Shown piece after piece: positions 20,334 through 29,109 of a stretch of DNA of 64,000 nt. The stretch lies in the NCBI RefSeq assembly GCF_019048265.1, contig NZ_CP077311.1, forward strand, positions 1,724,501 to 1,788,500, given 5' to 3'. This DNA comes from Aeromonas sp. FDAARGOS 1405 (GTDB lineage: Bacteria; Pseudomonadota; Gammaproteobacteria; Enterobacterales; Aeromonadaceae). The translations under genes and the position numbers were made by a program. Position 1 is the stretch's first letter, and each line of letters begins with the position of its first letter. The notes under the pieces were generated by a model. That model was not told where the DNA came from and made no database searches. It saw nothing but the letters and a program-made list of their open reading frames with translations.

Positions 20334-22994
20334 ATGTCTGATATCCTGAAGAACGATGTGGACCCGATAGAAACGCTGGAGTGGCTTGCCTCTCTGGAAT
20401 CCCTGCTGCGTGAAGAGGGTCCGCAACGCGCTCAGTTCATCCTTGAACAGTTGGCCGAGAAAGCCCGCGCAAGCGGTGTGGACGTGGCTGCCAAGGCAAA
20501 TCGCGATTACATCAACACCATCCCGTCCAGCGATGAGCCGGACTACCCGGGTGACCTGGAGATGGAACGCCGCATTCGCGCCATCATCCGCTGGAACGCC
20601 ATGATGATCGTGCTGCGCGCCTCCAAGAAAGACCTGGACCTGGGTGGTCACATGTCTTCCTTCGCTTCTTCTGCGACCATCTATGATGTCTGCTTCAACC
20701 ACTTCTTCCGTGCTCGCAACGAGAAGGATGGTGGCGATCTGGTTTACTTCCAGGGTCACATTTCCCCGGGCATCTATGCTCGCGCCTTTGCTGAGGGTCG
20801 TCTGACCGAAGAGCAGCTGGACAACTTCCGTCAGGAAGTGGACGGCAAGGGTCTGCCTTCCTATCCGCACCCGAAACTGATGCCGGACTTCTGGCAGTTC
20901 CCGACCGTCTCCATGGGTCTGGGCCCCATCGCCGCCATCTATCAGGCTCGCTTCCTGAAGTACCTGACCGACCGTGGCATCAAGGATTGCTCCGAGCAGA
21001 CCGTTTACGCCTTCCTGGGTGACGGCGAGATGGACGAGCCGGAAGCCAAGGGTGCCCTGACTGTTGCCGTGCGTGAAAAGCTCGACAACCTGGTGTTCGT
21101 GGTTAACTGCAACCTGCAGCGTCTGGATGGTCCGGTTGTCGGTAACGGCAAGGTCATCAACGAGCTGGAAGGCCTGTTCGCTGGCGCCGGTTGGGACGTG
21201 ACCAAGGTTATCTGGGGTCGCAAGTGGGATGAGCTGCTGAAGAAAGACACTTCCGGCAAGCTGATCCAGCTGATGAACGAGACTGTGGACGGTGACTACC
21301 AGACCATGAAGTCCCGCGACGGTGGCTACATCCGCGAGCACTTCTTCAACCGTTATCCGGAAACTGCCGCGCTGGTCAAAGACATGACCGACGAGGAGAT
21401 CTTCGCTCTGAACCGCGGTGGTCACGATCCTCGCAAACTGTTCGCTGCATTCAACAAGGCGACCCAGACCAAGGGCAAGCCGACCGTTATTCTGGCCAAG
21501 ACCATCAAGGGTTACGGTATGGGTGAAGCGGCCGAAGGCAAGAACATCGCTCACCAGGTCAAGAAGATGGAGCTGGACTCCGTGCGTCACCTGCGTGACC
21601 GCTTCAACCTGCCGGTGGCCGACGAGCAGCTGGCCGATCTGCCGTACCTGAAGATCGAAGAGGGCAGTGAAGAGCACAAGTACCTGCATGCTCGTCGTGC
21701 AGCCCTGAAAGGCTATCTGCCGACCCGTCTGCGCGAAAGCACCACCAAGCTGGAAATCCCGGCGCTGGATGCCTTCGGCCCGCTGTTGGGCGAGCAGGCG
21801 CGCGAAATCTCCACCACCATGGCGTTCGTGCGTTCCCTGAACGTGATGCTGAAAGACAAGTCCATCGGCAAGCGTATCGTTCCGATCCTCGCTGACGAAG
21901 CCCGTACCTTCGGTATGGAAGGTCTGTTCCGCCAGATCGGTATCTACAGCCCGCACGGTCAGCAGTACACCCCGCAAGACCGCGACATCGTCTCCTACTA
22001 CAAGGAAGACAAGCAGGGTCAGGTTCTGCAAGACGGTATCAACGAGCTGGGCGCCATGTCCTCCTGGCTGGCTGCTGCGACCTCTTACAGCACCAACGAT
22101 TGCCCGATGATCCCGTTCTACATCTACTACTCCATGTTCGGCTTCCAGCGGATCGGCGACATGGCGTGGGCAGCCGGTGACCAGCAAGCCCGTGGCTTCC
22201 TGCTGGGTGCGACCTCCGGTCGTACTACCCTGAACGGCGAAGGTCTGCAGCACGAAGATGGTCACAGCCACATCCTGGCGAACACCATCCCGAACTGCAT
22301 CTCCTACGACCCGTCCTACGCCTATGAAGTAGCGGTGATCGTACAGGACGGCCTGCGCCGCATGTACGGTGAGAACCCGGAGAACGTGTTCTACTACATC
22401 ACCACCCTGAACGAGAACTATGCCATGCCGGCCATGCCGGAAGGCGCCGAGGAAGGCATCCGCAAGGGTATCTACAAGCTGGAATCCGTAGCCGGTGCCA
22501 AGGCGAAAGTTCAGCTGCTGGGCTGTGGTTCTATCCTGGGTCACGTGCGCAAGGCTGCCCAGATCCTGGCCAGCGAGTACGGCATCGGTTCCGATGTGTT
22601 CAGCGTCACCTCCTTCAACGAACTGGCCCGTGACGGTCAGGACGCGGATCGCTGGAACATGCTGCACCCGACCGCCGAAGCTCGCGTACCCTACATCGCT
22701 CAGGTACTGGGTTCCGAAGCCACCATCGCTGCGACCGACTACATGAAGTCCTTCGCCGATCAGGTTCGCGCCTTCGTTCCGACCGAGAACTACCGCGTGC
22801 TGGGTACCGACGGTTACGGCCGTTCCGACAGCCGTGCCAACCTGCGTCGTCACTTCGAAGTGAACGAGTTCTACGTGGTGGTTGCTGCTCTGACCGAACT
22901 GGCCAAGCGCGGCGAGCTCGACAAGCAGGTTGTGGCCGACGCCATCGCCAAGTACGGCATCGATGCCGACAAGGTCAACCCGCTGTACGCGTAA
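20334..22994 (+). CDS. aceE: Pyruvate dehydrogenase E1 component (homodimeric)
   Basis: AceE is the thiamine-diphosphate enzyme that decarboxylates pyruvate and acetylates the lipoyl domains of AceF. The 886-residue product is the homodimeric gamma-proteobacterial type (887 in E. coli). It contains the ThDP motif GDGEMDEPEAKGALTVAVRE and LVFVVNCNLQRLDGPVVGN. It also has the transketolase-like pyrimidine domain around DEARTFGMEGLFRQIGIY and the GAMSSWLAAATSYS segment. An AGGAACC ribosome site precedes ATG 20334. It is the first structural gene under PdhR control. Confidence 0.98.
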   Translation: MSDILKNDVDPIETLEWLASLESLLREEGPQRAQFILEQLAEKARASGVDVAAKANRDYINTIPSSDEPDYPGDLEMERRIRAIIRWNAMMIVLRASKKDLDLGGHMSSFASSATIYDVCFNHFFRARNEKDGGDLVYFQGHISPGIYARAFAEGRLTEEQLDNFRQEVDGKGLPSYPHPKLMPDFWQFPTVSMGLGPIAAIYQARFLKYLTDRGIKDCSEQTVYAFLGDGEMDEPEAKGALTVAVREKLDNLVFVVNCNLQRLDGPVVGNGKVINELEGLFAGAGWDVTKVIWGRKWDELLKKDTSGKLIQLMNETVDGDYQTMKSRDGGYIREHFFNRYPETAALVKDMTDEEIFALNRGGHDPRKLFAAFNKATQTKGKPTVILAKTIKGYGMGEAAEGKNIAHQVKKMELDSVRHLRDRFNLPVADEQLADLPYLKIEEGSEEHKYLHARRAALKGYLPTRLRESTTKLEIPALDAFGPLLGEQAREISTTMAFVRSLNVMLKDKSIGKRIVPILADEARTFGMEGLFRQIGIYSPHGQQYTPQDRDIVSYYKEDKQGQVLQDGINELGAMSSWLAAATSYSTNDCPMIPFYIYYSMFGFQRIGDMAWAAGDQQARGFLLGATSGRTTLNGEGLQHEDGHSHILANTIPNCISYDPSYAYEVAVIVQDGLRRMYGENPENVFYYITTLNENYAMPAMPEGAEEGIRKGIYKLESVAGAKAKVQLLGCGSILGHVRKAAQILASEYGIGSDVFSVTSFNELARDGQDADRWNMLHPTAEARVPYIAQVLGSEATIAATDYMKSFADQVRAFVPTENYRVLGTDGYGRSDSRANLRRHFEVNEFYVVVAALTELAKRGELDKQVVADAIAKYGIDADKVNPLYA

Positions 22995-23001
22995 GTGGAT
23001 C

Positions 23002-23031
23002 AAGGGTTGCGCCGTCATGCGGCGCGACCTT
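23002..23031 (+). other. Intercistronic hairpin between aceE and aceF
   Basis: AAGG-G-TTGCGCCG (23002-23014) can pair with CGGCGCGACCTT (23020-23031) with one bulge and one G-T pair. There is no T run after it, so it is more likely an mRNA-stabilising or processing hairpin than a terminator. Confidence 0.5.
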
Positions 23032-23113
23032 GCCAGGGTTTAAAACGGTTAACGCGAGATGTGCGTGGCGGCATCAGCCAGCCACGCGGATCGACGCAAG
23101 AGGATAAAGCACA

Positions 23114-25003
23114 ATGTCCAAACAGATTATGGTGCCGGATATCGGCGCCGATGAGGTTGAAGTCACCGAGATCATGGTGGCCGTGGGCGACAAGGTCGAG
23201 CTGGACCAGTCCATTATCGCGGTAGAAGGCGACAAGGCCTCCATGGAAGTACCGGCCCCGTCAGCCGGTATCGTCAAAGAGATCCTGATCAAGGTGGGCG
23301 ACAAGGTTGCCACCGGTTCCCAGATCATGATCTTCGAAGCCGAAGGCGCTGCAGCCCCTGCTGAAGTGGCTGCACCGGTTGCTGCTGCTCCGGCCGTCGC
23401 ACCTGCCGCTGCCGTGCGCAAAGATGTGCACGTACCGGACATCGGTGACGACGAAGTGGACGTGACTGAAATCATGGTTGCCGTCGGCGACATGGTAGAA
23501 GCTGACCAGTCCATCATCGCCGTGGAAGGTGACAAGGCCTCCATGGAAGTACCGGCACCGTTCGCAGGCCGCGTAGTCGAGATCAAGGTTGCCGCTGGTG
23601 CCAAGGTCTCTACCGGCTCTCTGGTGATGGTATTTGAAGTGGCTGGCGCTGCGCCTGCTGCCGTTGCTGCTCCGGCCCAAGCTGCCGCGCCCGTGGCTGC
23701 TGCCCCGGTTGCCGCTGCTGCCAAAGAGGTCAACGTACCGGATATCGGTGGCGATGAGGTGGAAGTCACCGAGATCATGGTTGCCGTGGGTGACAAGGTT
23801 GAAGCCGATCAGTCCCTGATCGCCGTGGAAGGTGACAAGGCCTCCATGGAAGTGCCTGCTCCGTTCGCCGGTGTGGTCAAAGAGATCAAGGTGAAGGCGG
23901 GTGACAAGGTCTCCACCGGTTCCCTGATCATGGTCTTCGAAGTAGCTGGCGCTGCTCCTGCTGCCGCGCCGGTTGCTCAAGCTGCCGCTCCGGTCGCTGC
24001 AGCCCCTGTTGCCGCTGCTCCGGCTCCGGTTGCCCAGGCTGCTGCCGCTGCGACCGATTTCGTTGCCAACGATGCCTATGTACACGCCTCCCCGGCAGTA
24101 CGCCGTCTGGCGCGCGAGTTTGGCGTCAACTTGGCCAAGGTGAAAGCCTCCGGTCGCAAGGGCCGCATCGTCAAAGAAGACGTACAAGCCTACGTGAAGG
24201 ATGCCATCAAGCGTGCCGAGTCCGCTCCTGCCTCTGCCGGCGTAGCCGGTGGCAACGGTCTGGGCGTACTGCCGTGGCCGAAGGTAGACTTCAGCAAGTT
24301 TGGTGATGTGGAAGAGGTCGAGCTGACCCGCATCCAGAAGATCTCCGGTCCGAACCTGCACCGCAACTGGGTCATGATCCCTCATGTCACCCAGTTCGAC
24401 GAAGCCGATACCACCGAGCTGGAAGCGTTCCGCAAAGAGCAGAACGCGATGCTCGAGAAGCAGAAGGCTGACGTGAAGATCACCCCGCTGGTGTTCATCC
24501 TGAAAGCCGCCGCCAAGGCGCTGGAAGCTCACCCGCGCTTCTGCAGCTCCCTGTCCGAAGATGGCAGCAAGCTGATCATGAAGAAGTACATCCACATCGG
24601 TGTGGCGGTAGATACCCCCAACGGTCTGGTTGTGCCCGTGGTGCGCGATGTTAACAAGAAGGGCATCATGGAGCTGTCTCGCGATCTGGCCGAGATCTCC
24701 AAGAAGGCCCGTGCCGGCAAGCTGACCGCTGCCGACATGCAGGGCGGTTGCTTCACCATCTCCAGCCTGGGTGGCATCGGCGGTACCAGCTTTACCCCGA
24801 TCGTCAACGCGCCGGAAGTGGCTATCCTCGGTGTTTCCAAGTCCGAGATGAAGCCGAAGTGGAACGGTAAAGAGTTCGCGCCGCGCCTGATGCTGCCGCT
24901 GGCTCTGAGCTACGACCACCGCGTGATCGATGGTGCCGATGGGGCTCGCTTCATCACCACCATGAACGGCGTGCTGTCCGACATTCGTCGACTGGTCCTG
25001 TAA
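23114..25003 (+). CDS. aceF: Dihydrolipoyllysine acetyltransferase E2 (three lipoyl domains)
   Basis: AceF is the core of the pyruvate dehydrogenase complex and transfers acetyl groups from lipoyl-lysine to CoA. The 629-residue protein has three tandem lipoyl domains (about residues 2-75, 105-180 and 207-280), each with the [13 protein letters not shown] lipoylation motif. Long Ala-Pro linkers join them, followed by a peripheral subunit-binding domain ([19 protein letters not shown]). The catalytic domain ends with [15 protein letters not shown], which carries the active-site histidine. The lipoyl domains are near-repeats at DNA level. Confidence 0.98.
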   Translation: MSKQIMVPDIGADEVEVTEIMVAVGDKVELDQSIIAVEGDKASMEVPAPSAGIVKEILIKVGDKVATGSQIMIFEAEGAAAPAEVAAPVAAAPAVAPAAAVRKDVHVPDIGDDEVDVTEIMVAVGDMVEADQSIIAVEGDKASMEVPAPFAGRVVEIKVAAGAKVSTGSLVMVFEVAGAAPAAVAAPAQAAAPVAAAPVAAAAKEVNVPDIGGDEVEVTEIMVAVGDKVEADQSLIAVEGDKASMEVPAPFAGVVKEIKVKAGDKVSTGSLIMVFEVAGAAPAAAPVAQAAAPVAAAPVAAAPAPVAQAAAAATDFVANDAYVHASPAVRRLAREFGVNLAKVKASGRKGRIVKEDVQAYVKDAIKRAESAPASAGVAGGNGLGVLPWPKVDFSKFGDVEEVELTRIQKISGPNLHRNWVMIPHVTQFDEADTTELEAFRKEQNAMLEKQKADVKITPLVFILKAAAKALEAHPRFCSSLSEDGSKLIMKKYIHIGVAVDTPNGLVVPVVRDVNKKGIMELSRDLAEISKKARAGKLTAADMQGGCFTISSLGGIGGTSFTPIVNAPEVAILGVSKSEMKPKWNGKEFAPRLMLPLALSYDHRVIDGADGARFITTMNGVLSDIRRLVL

Positions 25004-25008
25004 GTGAG

Positions 25009-25035
25009 AGGGCGGGCCCAGAGCCTGCCCTTTTT
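25009..25035 (+). terminator. Terminator or attenuator after aceF
   Basis: GGGCGGG (25010-25016) and CCTGCCC (25024-25030) pair with one G-T and a 7-base loop, followed by five T's. It separates aceEF from lpdA, as in E. coli, where lpd has its own promoter. Confidence 0.75.
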
Positions 25036-25151
25036 ACTTCTCATTTCATTAACATGATCGTAAACTTGCCCCGTTTTTTTCACGGCTGCAGCCACCCGTT
25101 TCGGTATAAGACTGCGCTGTCCGGGGATATAAGAACGACAAAGAGGTCATG

Positions 25152-26579
25152 ATGAGTAAAGAAATCAAAACCCAGGTCGTAGTACTGGGTGCTGGCCCTG
25201 CCGGTTATTCCGCTGCTTTCCGTGCAGCCGATCTGGGTCTGGATACTATTATCGTCGAGCGTTACTCCACCCTGGGTGGCGTCTGCCTGAACGTGGGCTG
25301 CATCCCCTCCAAGGCGCTGCTGCACGTTGCAAAAGTGATTGAAGAAGCCAAGGCGCTGGCCGAGCACGGCATCGTCTTCGGTGCACCGCAGACCGACATC
25401 GACAAGATCCGTCTGTGGAAAGAGAAGGTTATCAACCAGCTGACCGGCGGTCTGGCTGGCATGGCCAAGATGCGTAAAGTTCAGGTTGTTAACGGCTTGG
25501 GTAAATTTACCGGCCCGAACACCCTTGAAGTGGAAGGTGCCGACGGCAAGACTACCGTGACCTTCGACAACGCCATCATCGCGGCCGGTTCCCGTCCGGT
25601 GAAACTGCCGTTCATCCCCCACGATGACCCGCGCGTATGGGACTCTACCGATGCGCTGGAGCTGAAAACCGTTCCTGGCAAACTGCTGGTTATCGGTGGC
25701 GGCATCATCGGTCTGGAGATGGGTACCGTTTACTCCTCTCTGGGTTCCGAGATCGACGTGGTGGAATTTGCCGACCAGCTGGTTCCGGCGGCCGACAAAG
25801 ACATCGTCAAGATCTACACCAAGCGCGTGGCCAAGAAATTCAACATCATGCTGGAGACCAAGGTCACAGCAGTTGAAGCGCGCGAAGACGGCCTGTATGT
25901 CTCCTATGAAGGCAAGCACGCTCCGGCCGAGCCGGTTCGTTACGACAACGTGCTGGTTGCCGTAGGTCGTGTGCCGAACGGCAAGATGCTGGATGCCGAG
26001 AAGGCAGGCGTTGCCGTGACCGAGCGCGGTTTCATCGAGGTGGACAAGCAGCTGCGTACCAACGTGGCTCACATCCACGCCATCGGTGACATCGTTGGCC
26101 AGCCGATGCTGGCACACAAAGGTGTTCACGAAGGTCACGTTGCCGCTGAAGTTATCGCCGGCAAGAAGCACTACTTCGACCCGAAAGTGATCCCGTCCAT
26201 CGCCTACACCGAGCCAGAGATGGCATGGGTTGGTCTGACCGAGAAGGAAGCCAAGCAACAGGGCCTGAACTTCGAAGTTGCCACCTTCCCGTGGGCTGCT
26301 TCCGGCCGCGCCATTGCGTCCGACTGTTCCGACGGTATGACCAAGCTGATCTTCGACAAGGAGAGCGGCCGGGTTATCGGTGGTGCCATCGTCGGTACCA
26401 ACGGTGGTGAACTGCTGGGTGAAATCGGTCTGGCCATCGAGATGGGTGCGGACGCCGAAGATATCGCGCTGACCATCCATGCTCACCCGACTCTGCACGA
26501 GTCTGTGGGTCTGGCTGCCGAAGTATTCGAAGGCTCCATCACCGACCTGCCGAACGCCAAGGCCAAGAAGAAAAAGTAA
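25152..26579 (+). CDS. lpdA: Dihydrolipoamide dehydrogenase E3
   Basis: LpdA is the FAD disulfide oxidoreductase shared by the pyruvate and 2-oxoglutarate dehydrogenase complexes and the glycine cleavage system. The 475-residue product (474 in E. coli) has the FAD-binding VVVLGAGPAGYSAAFRAA and the redox-active cysteines in GGVCLNVGCIPSKALLH. It also has the NAD-binding LLVIGGGIIGLEMGTVY and the C-terminal catalytic His-Glu in HAHPTLHE. Two ATG codons are adjacent (25149 and 25152); the second is better spaced from AGAGGT. Confidence 0.98.
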   Translation: MSKEIKTQVVVLGAGPAGYSAAFRAADLGLDTIIVERYSTLGGVCLNVGCIPSKALLHVAKVIEEAKALAEHGIVFGAPQTDIDKIRLWKEKVINQLTGGLAGMAKMRKVQVVNGLGKFTGPNTLEVEGADGKTTVTFDNAIIAAGSRPVKLPFIPHDDPRVWDSTDALELKTVPGKLLVIGGGIIGLEMGTVYSSLGSEIDVVEFADQLVPAADKDIVKIYTKRVAKKFNIMLETKVTAVEAREDGLYVSYEGKHAPAEPVRYDNVLVAVGRVPNGKMLDAEKAGVAVTERGFIEVDKQLRTNVAHIHAIGDIVGQPMLAHKGVHEGHVAAEVIAGKKHYFDPKVIPSIAYTEPEMAWVGLTEKEAKQQGLNFEVATFPWAASGRAIASDCSDGMTKLIFDKESGRVIGGAIVGTNGGELLGEIGLAIEMGADAEDIALTIHAHPTLHESVGLAAEVFEGSITDLPNAKAKKKK

Positions 26580-26598
26580 TTTTCTTCCCCGCTTGTCT

Positions 26599-26630
26599 AA
26601 AAAGCCGCTCGAATGAGCGGCTTTTTGTTT
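26599..26630 (+). terminator. lpdA terminator
   Basis: A perfect 12-bp stem (AAAAAGCCGCTC at 26599-26610 and its complement at 26615-26626, loop GAAT) is followed by a T-rich tract. Confidence 0.92.
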
Positions 26631-26649
26631 TTTAGCGTCTGCAGGTGGT

Positions 26650-26832
26650 TTAACAGCGCCCCTTCTTGGCCTGACCGGGCGGGCAGAAGGTGCCATAACC
26701 GCCACCACTGCCGTCGCTGACCCGGATCCGGGTATCATCCACGCTCACGTCGGCGCCGTGTACTCGTACCGGCCCGCTGCTGCAGGCGCTGAGCACTCCC
26801 CCCAGCAATATCATTACGATCAGCTTGCCCAT
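26650..26832 (-). CDS. Small lipoprotein of unknown function
   Basis: The 60-residue product has a short lipoprotein signal with a clear lipobox (LLGGVLSAC, Cys17), then a small polar mature part rich in Gly and Asp. It ends CPPGQAKKGRC with two cysteines. I do not recognise a family beyond small Aeromonas-type lipoproteins. It is flanked by the lpdA terminator and the chemoreceptor gene's terminator, so it is probably its own transcription unit. An AGGAGGAG ribosome site lies just before the ATG. Confidence 0.7.
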   Translation of the reverse strand: MGKLIVMILLGGVLSACSSGPVRVHGADVSVDDTRIRVSDGSGGGYGTFCPPGQAKKGRC

Positions 26833-26925
26833 AACTCCTCCTCATATTTCCCTGATTATGAGGCATTTCGAGAGCCGCATAACGGCGGTTGAATGGCCGT
26901 GCGTCACCGTTTGCCGTGGCTATGA

Positions 26926-26949
26926 CAGAGGGCGCCGCAGCGCCCTCTG
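26926..26949 (-). terminator. Hairpin after the chemoreceptor gene
   Basis: A perfect 10-bp stem (CAGAGGGCGC at 26926-26935 and its complement at 26940-26949, 4-base loop) lies 26 bases beyond the chemoreceptor stop codon. The T tract on the minus strand is poor, so its efficiency is uncertain. Confidence 0.55.
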
Positions 26950-26975
26950 GTGAGTCTTCATAAGTGGGATGCAGA

Positions 26976-28886
26976 CTACAGCCGGAAGTTGCCAACCAGC
27001 TTGTCCAGCTGACCGGAGAGCTGCTGCAGGCTGCGGCTCGATTCGGTCAGCTGGTGGGCGATATCGGCGGTCTCCATGGTGAGCTGGTTGATGTCTTCCA
27101 CGTTGCGGTTGATCTCGCCGACCACGCTGGACTGCTCCTCGGTGGCGGTGGCGACCTGGATATTCATGTCGTTGATCTGGGTGATGTGGGCGGTGATCTG
27201 GCCGAGGGCGGCGTTGGCCTCATCGGCCTGGCTCACCACCTCCAGACTCTGGTTGCGCCCCTGTGCCATGGCGCTGACGGCGCGGGCACTCTGCTCCTGC
27301 AAGCGGTTGATCATCCCCTGGATCTCGGCGGTCGAGGCGGCGGAGCGGTTGGCCAGATTGCGCACTTCATCTGCCACCACGGCGAAACCGCGACCCTGTT
27401 CACCGGCGCGAGCGGCCTCGATAGCAGCGTTCAGTGCCAGCAGGTTGGTCTGCTCCGAGATGCTGCGGATGGTTTCGAGGATGCTGCCGATGGAGTCGGT
27501 CTGGCTCGCCAGCGACTCGATAACCCCTGCCACCTGCTCAATCTCGCCGGAGAGGCCGACGATGCCGTGGCGTGCCTGTGCCACCACGACCGCCCCTGCA
27601 TCGGCCTGATCGTTGGCCTGTCTGGCTACTTCTGCTGCCAGCGAAGCGTTACCGGCGATCTCGCTCACCGTAGCGCCCATTTCGTGGATGGCGGTGGCCA
27701 CCTGCACGGTACGGTCGCGCTGGGCGGTACAGTTGTGCTGGGTCAGTTGGGCCTTGGTTGCCACTTCATTGGCAGTGGCCGCGAGCTGGCGAGAGTTCTC
27801 CGCCACCTGCTCGATGGAGCCGTGGATCTTGGCGACGAAGTTGTTGAAGCCGGTGGCGACCTGACTCAGCTCGTCACGTCCTTCCACTTTCAGGCGCTGG
27901 GTAAGATCCCCATCGCCGCTACCCAGCTCCTTGAACAGGCGGGCCAGCTCATTGAGCGGACGGCTGACCGAGCCGGACAGCAGCATCCCCATCAGCCCCA
28001 TGGCCAGCGCGATGACCAGCGAGATCATCAGGATCTCGTTGCGGGTCTGATCCAGTTCGGCATAGATCTCGGCTGCCGGCACCTGGGCTACCAGATACCA
28101 GTCGAGCAGCGGGATATAGCTGCTGGCCAGTACCATGGGCTCACCATTCACTTCGGCGTTGATGACGGCAAAGGGGCGTTTGGCCAGCAGGCTGCCGGTA
28201 TCGCCGCTGGCAATGCTGCCAAGGGTGTCACGCTCGATGCGGTTGGCCTCGGGATGAAGCTTCACCTTGCCACTGCCATCGACCATAAAGACGATGCCAC
28301 TCTCTTCCAGCCGGAAGTTGGCGACCATGGTCACCATAGTGTCGAGGGATTTGGCAAAGCCGGCCAACCCGCGCCCGTTGAGTTGCTGGAAGTTGACGAA
28401 CAGCTTCACCTCGCCGTTGCTCTCGCGGAAGATGCTGAGGGTCATCTCCTTCTGGCTCTTGGTGTAGTCATAGAACCAGGCGTCCTGTGCGGGGGTCAGG
28501 TTGCGCAGAAAGCCATCCTGGTTGTAGTAGGCGGCGGTTTGGCGATCGGCGAAAGAGGCAGTCACCAGACCATACTGGTTGGCTACATCCTTGAGTTGGT
28601 TGATGAGGATTGACTCCTGCTCTTTGGGCATGCCCCGATCCACCCAGTCGAGGATGAAACGGTCGGTGGCCAGTTGGCGTGCGGCCTGGGCGATGCCGTG
28701 GAGATCCTGTTCTATCTCCTTGCTGATCCGCTGGGTCAGGTTGGGCAGCTCCTGCTCGAACATCCGGGTTTCGATCAGTTGCTGGGCCGAGCGTTGGCTG
28801 AAGTAGCCTACCAGCAGGCAGGAGACGACCACGGCCAGAGTGACCGTCGCCACTATTTTCTGTTTGAGAGTGAGGGTTGCCAGCAT
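26976..28886 (-). CDS. Methyl-accepting chemotaxis protein with dCache-like sensor
   Basis: This is a transmembrane chemoreceptor that would signal through CheW/CheA to the flagellar motor. The 636-residue protein has an N-terminal membrane segment (about residues 10-30) and a large periplasmic sensor of about 260 residues with Cache-like [12 protein letters not shown] and [13 protein letters not shown] motifs. A second membrane segment (about 295-315), a HAMP domain and a cytoplasmic signalling hairpin with [20 protein letters not shown] follow. The ligand cannot be read from sequence. ATG 28886 gives a typical short N-terminus; ATG 28922 would add 12 residues. Neither has a strong ribosome site. 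Confidence 0.93.
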   Translation of the reverse strand: MLATLTLKQKIVATVTLAVVVSCLLVGYFSQRSAQQLIETRMFEQELPNLTQRISKEIEQDLHGIAQAARQLATDRFILDWVDRGMPKEQESILINQLKDVANQYGLVTASFADRQTAAYYNQDGFLRNLTPAQDAWFYDYTKSQKEMTLSIFRESNGEVKLFVNFQQLNGRGLAGFAKSLDTMVTMVANFRLEESGIVFMVDGSGKVKLHPEANRIERDTLGSIASGDTGSLLAKRPFAVINAEVNGEPMVLASSYIPLLDWYLVAQVPAAEIYAELDQTRNEILMISLVIALAMGLMGMLLSGSVSRPLNELARLFKELGSGDGDLTQRLKVEGRDELSQVATGFNNFVAKIHGSIEQVAENSRQLAATANEVATKAQLTQHNCTAQRDRTVQVATAIHEMGATVSEIAGNASLAAEVARQANDQADAGAVVVAQARHGIVGLSGEIEQVAGVIESLASQTDSIGSILETIRSISEQTNLLALNAAIEAARAGEQGRGFAVVADEVRNLANRSAASTAEIQGMINRLQEQSARAVSAMAQGRNQSLEVVSQADEANAALGQITAHITQINDMNIQVATATEEQSSVVGEINRNVEDINQLTMETADIAHQLTESSRSLQQLSGQLDKLVGNFRL

Positions 28887-29109
28887 AAAGGTGCTCAAAA
28901 GGTTGAGGTTGACGACCCTCATATTAGCGGCCGTACTCTGCCACTCATGAGTCCGGGGATGCCTTTATTTTCGGATTACGTTTGCGCTCACAGGGGCGAC
29001 GGCGCCCCCCTCCGGCATGCTGCACACGCGGGATGTGGATTGACGGTTGCGCTAACTGCCCGGCCCCTTATAGTAGAGGCCATCCTTGGTGACTGACCCT
29101 CTGAATAAT

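Noticed and set aside
20169-23018. Long minus-strand open frame opposite aceE (949 codons)
   Set aside because: It mirrors aceE codon structure; high-GC genes with strong codon bias leave the opposite strand open. No ribosome site or family features.
23114-23960. Tandem DNA repeats within aceF as a possible mobile or satellite array
   Set aside because: They are three coding lipoyl domains of E2, normal for the family.
26964-28613. Plus-strand open frame opposite the chemoreceptor gene
   Set aside because: Its composition (Gly, Leu and His rich) is a reverse image of the chemoreceptor; no start signals.
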